NCBI GenBank assembly: GCA_965207585.1
Contig: CBDBMT010000001.1
Coordinates: 27,435-91,434, forward strand
DNA from: Bin87 sp965207585
GTDB lineage: Bacteria > Chloroflexota > Dehalococcoidia > Lucifugimonadales > UBA3495
Length of the DNA stretch: 64,000 bases
Direction of reading: 5' to 3'
Part shown: positions 61,766-64,000 of the stretch, piece after piece
Numbering within the stretch: position 1 is the stretch's first letter
Layout: every line of letters starts with the position of its first letter
The notes under the pieces: generated by a model
What the model was told of the DNA's origin: nothing
What the model saw: only the letters and a program-made list of their open reading frames with translations
The model's database searches: none
Made by a program: the position numbers and the translations under genes

Positions 61766-62143
61766 TCAAGCATCAGCGCTGGGCGGCCTCCGCACCACGT
61801 CATCCGGGTGGTTCTCCGCATACTGCTCCAGTTTTTCCATCCCCTGCGCCAGCTTGCGCGACGGGCGGATGGACGGGGTCCAGTCGATGAAATATTCCGC
61901 CGTGAACTCCCGCGGCCCGGCCAGGGTGGCGCCCCGGACCACCCAATCGGGCGGCGGCCGGCAGAAGGCTCCGTCAACGCACTGCACCACCTGTCCGGCC
62001 AGGGAGCGTTCCCGCCGAAACAGTTCCAGGGCGTAGTTGGCCCTCCGGCGCGTGTCGTACTGTTCCTCGGCGCGCTCCATGGACCGGATCACGCCGTCCG
62101 GATCCCGCTTGTAGTGCCAGATGTGGAAGTGGACGTCGGCCAT
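61766..62143 (-). CDS. Small hypothetical protein upstream of the helicase-nuclease
   Basis: 125 residues from ATG 62143. ADVHFHIWHYKRDPDGVIRS, ALELFRRERSLAGQVVQ, CRPPPDWVVRG and RPSRKLAQGMEKLEQY. No signal, membrane segment or known motif. Same direction as the helicase-nuclease gene; could be an accessory factor. The His/Trp-rich start is notable. Confidence 0.65.
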   Translation of the reverse strand: MADVHFHIWHYKRDPDGVIRSMERAEEQYDTRRRANYALELFRRERSLAGQVVQCVDGAFCRPPPDWVVRGATLAGPREFTAEYFIDWTPSIRPSRKLAQGMEKLEQYAENHPDDVVRRPPSADA

Positions 62144-62216
62144 GGCAGTCCCTCAACCGCCGGTGCGTACAATTGTCCGTCGCCGGATTATACCCTGCGT
62201 CGGGGCATCGTGCGCG

Positions 62217-62567
62217 TCAAGCCTCAGCGCCAGCGCCGGTTTCCTCCTCCGACACGCCGGAGAAATTGGTGATGGCCACCTCACCGGTGGGGAGTGATGC
62301 CACGATGCGCAGTTGTCCGCCGATGGACTCGATGTAGGAACGCAGGCTCGAGATGTACATGTCGGTCCGTTGTTCCAACTTCGCCACCGCGGGCTGGTTC
62401 ACCTGTAGGCGATCCGCCAGATCCTGCTGGATCAGGGCCATGGCCTGACGCAGCTCGCGCAGGAGCATTTCCGCCGCAAGTTCGGCTTTCTTCGCATCCA
62501 CCCGCCGGCGCCTTTCCGGCGTGAAATCTCCAGTAAGTTCCTGGAACCCGTGGCGTCTGCTCGTCAA
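62217..62567 (-). CDS. XRE-family HTH protein, HigA-like antitoxin
   Basis: 116 residues from TTG 62567, with GAGGGAG just upstream. The HTH part ALIQQDLADRLQVNQPAVAKLEQ and the strand pattern that follows (IESIGGQLRIVASLPTGEVA) are those of HigA/XRE antitoxins of RelE-type pairs. The expected toxin gene is not recognisable upstream; only a 21-codon scrap (MALFDRLYSDHLSGPRR-) precedes it. Probably an orphan antitoxin or autonomous repressor. Confidence 0.75.
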   Translation of the reverse strand: MTSRRHGFQELTGDFTPERRRRVDAKKAELAAEMLLRELRQAMALIQQDLADRLQVNQPAVAKLEQRTDMYISSLRSYIESIGGQLRIVASLPTGEVAITNFSGVSEEETGAGAEA

Positions 62568-62672
62568 GGGTCTCCCTCTCGGCGCGGTCCGCTGAGGTGG
62601 TCGCTGTACAGCCGATCAAAAAGGGCCATCGCTGATCATACGGGCACGGCGCTGGCGCCACACCGCCCATGG

Positions 62673-63176
62673 TCAGGAATGGCGACGGGACTGGGGCAGG
62701 ATCAGGTCCTCAACCTCAGATCCCAGGGCCCGCGCGATGGCCGTAAGGGTCTCGGTCCGCGGGCTGTGCTCGCCTTTCTCGATGCGGGTGAGCGTCACTC
62801 TGCCGATCCCCCCGCGCGAGGACAACTCTGTCTGGGTCAAACCAGCCGCCTCGCGGTACTCCCGAATCCGGCCACCGAGATCATCACGCGCCTGCCTGGC
62901 CTGAGCCTCTATCTGCGGACGGTAGGTCGGATCGCAGTAGTGGCGGGCGAAGTCCCAGGGGACCTCGGACCGTTCCCCGCTGACCGTGACCAAGATCATC
63001 TCATACGGCGTGGGCAATTCCAGTTCCTTGATGCCGTCTCCCTCCGCAACCTCGGGTAGGTCGCTGAACGGGATCAGGCCCGAGCGTCCATCCACGAAGG
63101 TGAGCTCGATGCCTTGGTCCAGCGTGGAGGCGGACGCCATCATCCGGTCGGCGTTTTTCACCAGCGTCGTTGCCAT
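62673..63176 (-). CDS. DUF2442-like domain fused to XRE HTH
   Basis: 167 residues from ATG 63176 (GGGAGGTGAG upstream). N-terminal DUF2442-like strands (GIELTFVDGRSGLIPFSDLP) and C-terminal HTH (LGGRIREYREAAGLTQTELS, RGGIGRVTLTRIEKGEHSP). DUF2442 proteins commonly follow DUF4160 genes in toxin-antitoxin-like pairs; here the DUF4160 partner upstream is broken. Probably an autoregulator. Confidence 0.8.
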   Translation of the reverse strand: MATTLVKNADRMMASASTLDQGIELTFVDGRSGLIPFSDLPEVAEGDGIKELELPTPYEMILVTVSGERSEVPWDFARHYCDPTYRPQIEAQARQARDDLGGRIREYREAAGLTQTELSSRGGIGRVTLTRIEKGEHSPRTETLTAIARALGSEVEDLILPQSRRHS

Positions 63177-63182
63177 GGTTTC

Positions 63183-63417
63183 TCACCTCCCATGGATCCG
63201 GAACCATTCCGCTCGGATATCGGCCGCGTGGGCGTCGAAGCCTCAAGGATAGAGCGGTAGCGCCCCGGTGGGGCGCATGAGAGTATTCGCCGTTGTCCAG
63301 GAGTATCCGCGCCCAGTCTTCATTTCCGACGCGCACGTGGACGTGGGGCGGTTCGAATTCCAGCTCCCTGGTGCGGATGACGAATTGGTACTGACCAATT
63401 ACGGCGACCGTCGGCAT
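63183..63417 (-). pseudogene. DUF4160 gene with frameshift and stop
   Basis: Starts MPTVAVIGQYQFVIRTRELE at 63417 and has the DUF4160 signature EPPHVHVRVGNEDWARILLD. After NGEYSH the frame goes wrong; the natural C-terminus, DAHAADIRAEWFRIHGR and TGA at 63183, is in another frame, with a TGA between. At least two lesions. It is 6 bases from the DUF2442-XRE gene, the standard partner. Confidence 0.75.
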
Positions 63418-63621
63418 GTCCATATCCAAGGAGGTTGAGCGTCCACCTCACATCAGTTCGATTGTATCACGTCGTGATACAACCATTATCAAAGTTGGGG
63501 CAGTTGGGAAGGGGTGAGCCGGAACCTTGTGCTGGCTTGCCTCAGTTGCCCGCCTCTCGGCTTTGTCCCATCGGCAGTCGTTCGTCCGAGACCGAAGTTC
63601 AGGCGAACCACCTCTCCTACC

Positions 63622-64000
63622 CTAATCCACCTCTACGTATGATCCAGGTAGGTTGCCGGGTCGGTAGCCGTTGGTGGAGTCGGCCGCGCGTTGCAATGCG
63701 CTCCGGTGAATCTTGGCTCCATCCGGGATGCGGCGGTCCTTTGCACCCAGCCGCCAGATATGCTTGTCCGACCGTCGCGTCTCCCCTGAAGGGTCGGCGT
63801 TCAGAGACTCCTTCCAGTCGGGTCTCAGTTTCAATCCCTTGTCCTCGGCATGGCGCAGCATCCATTCCAGCGCGATATCAGAGATGCGTCGGTCAGATTC
63901 CTGTCCACCCACGTCCCCGTGGCATCCGGGGAACCACACCTGCTCAATGGTCTGGCCGGCAGGCAGATCGGTCTCGTCCCACTGTGAAGCCCGGAAGTGG
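63622..64000 (-). CDS. DUF2235 alpha/beta-hydrolase-like protein, C-terminal part (runs off right edge)
   Basis: The frame is open to the right edge and ends at 63622. EQVWFPGCHGDVGGQESDRRISDIALEWM matches the conserved block around the catalytic Asp and His region of DUF2235 proteins (VWFPGVHSDVGGGY), which include type VI secretion phospholipase effectors (Tle1). Only about 126 residues are visible; the nucleophile Ser must lie outside the window. The 204-bp gap to the DUF4160 remnant shows nothing. Confidence 0.8.
   Translation of the reverse strand, partial: HFRASQWDETDLPAGQTIEQVWFPGCHGDVGGQESDRRISDIALEWMLRHAEDKGLKLRPDWKESLNADPSGETRRSDKHIWRLGAKDRRIPDGAKIHRSALQRAADSTNGYRPGNLPGSYVEVD

Overview
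The window is high-GC bacterial DNA. It carries long secreted or surface proteins with short RLWPV-type signal anchors, Ig/Fn3-like modules and Pro/Thr-rich linkers, a collagen-like membrane protein, many small toxin/antitoxin-like genes, and a dense load of IS elements. This mix is what I would expect of a Chloroflexota genome (SAR202/Dehalococcoidia-like, marine or sponge-associated). That placement comes from protein style only; no rRNA, tRNA, ribosomal-protein or core metabolic gene is visible, so it is an inference. The absence of housekeeping genes over 64 kb, together with a complete-looking replication/partition block, leaves open that the window is part of a plasmid or an integrated plasmid.

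Layout. 1-3.7 kb: a giant leucine-rich-repeat exoprotein with a C-terminal S41-protease-like domain, running off the left edge. 3.7-7.5 kb: a VapB-like antitoxin with a wrecked VapC partner, two small unknown genes, a Fic protein behind a perfect palindrome, and a coiled-coil nuclease-like protein. 7.7-19.1 kb: a minus-strand run of one collagen-like and four large secreted proteins, separated by terminator-like hairpins; two of them share an almost identical 0.6-kb tail. 19.4-25.2 kb: a one-polypeptide histidine kinase/OmpR regulator, a DUF192 lipoprotein, exported proteins and a response regulator. 25.7-32.1 kb: an IS1380-type remnant, an HTH protein, a subtilisin-like protease, and an AAA/DUF4143 ATPase lying between an HNH gene and a decayed duplicate of that gene.

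32.2-39.1 kb: an apparent plasmid replicon. It has an array of seven iterons at 21-22-bp pitch plus one outlier, a putative initiator, a RepA-like hexameric ATPase, a CHC2/Toprim primase, an RHH protein and ParA. A palindrome TGTA-N6-TACA recurs at parA, between the RHH gene and the primase, and again upstream of the HNH/Uma2 cargo genes, suggesting one regulator controls both partition and cargo.

39.5-53.3 kb: accessory genes with much decay. There is a HEPN-like protein, an IS701-family element with an intact CTAG target duplication but a dead transposase, a TPR protein, and a tightly overlapping NERD nuclease - UvrD-like helicase - membrane protein operon that could be a defence or repair module. 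Several frameshifted or duplicated gene scraps follow, including two DUF4326 copies. 53.3-55.6 kb: a complete IS21-family element. 56.9-57.2 kb: a perfect sigma70-type promoter leads into a hairpin-rich non-coding stretch, a candidate small RNA. 57.5-58.7 kb: an IS1-like transposase with a zinc ribbon. 59.0-64.0 kb: a helicase-DUF1998-nuclease fusion, small XRE regulators, a broken DUF4160 gene, and the end of a DUF2235 hydrolase.
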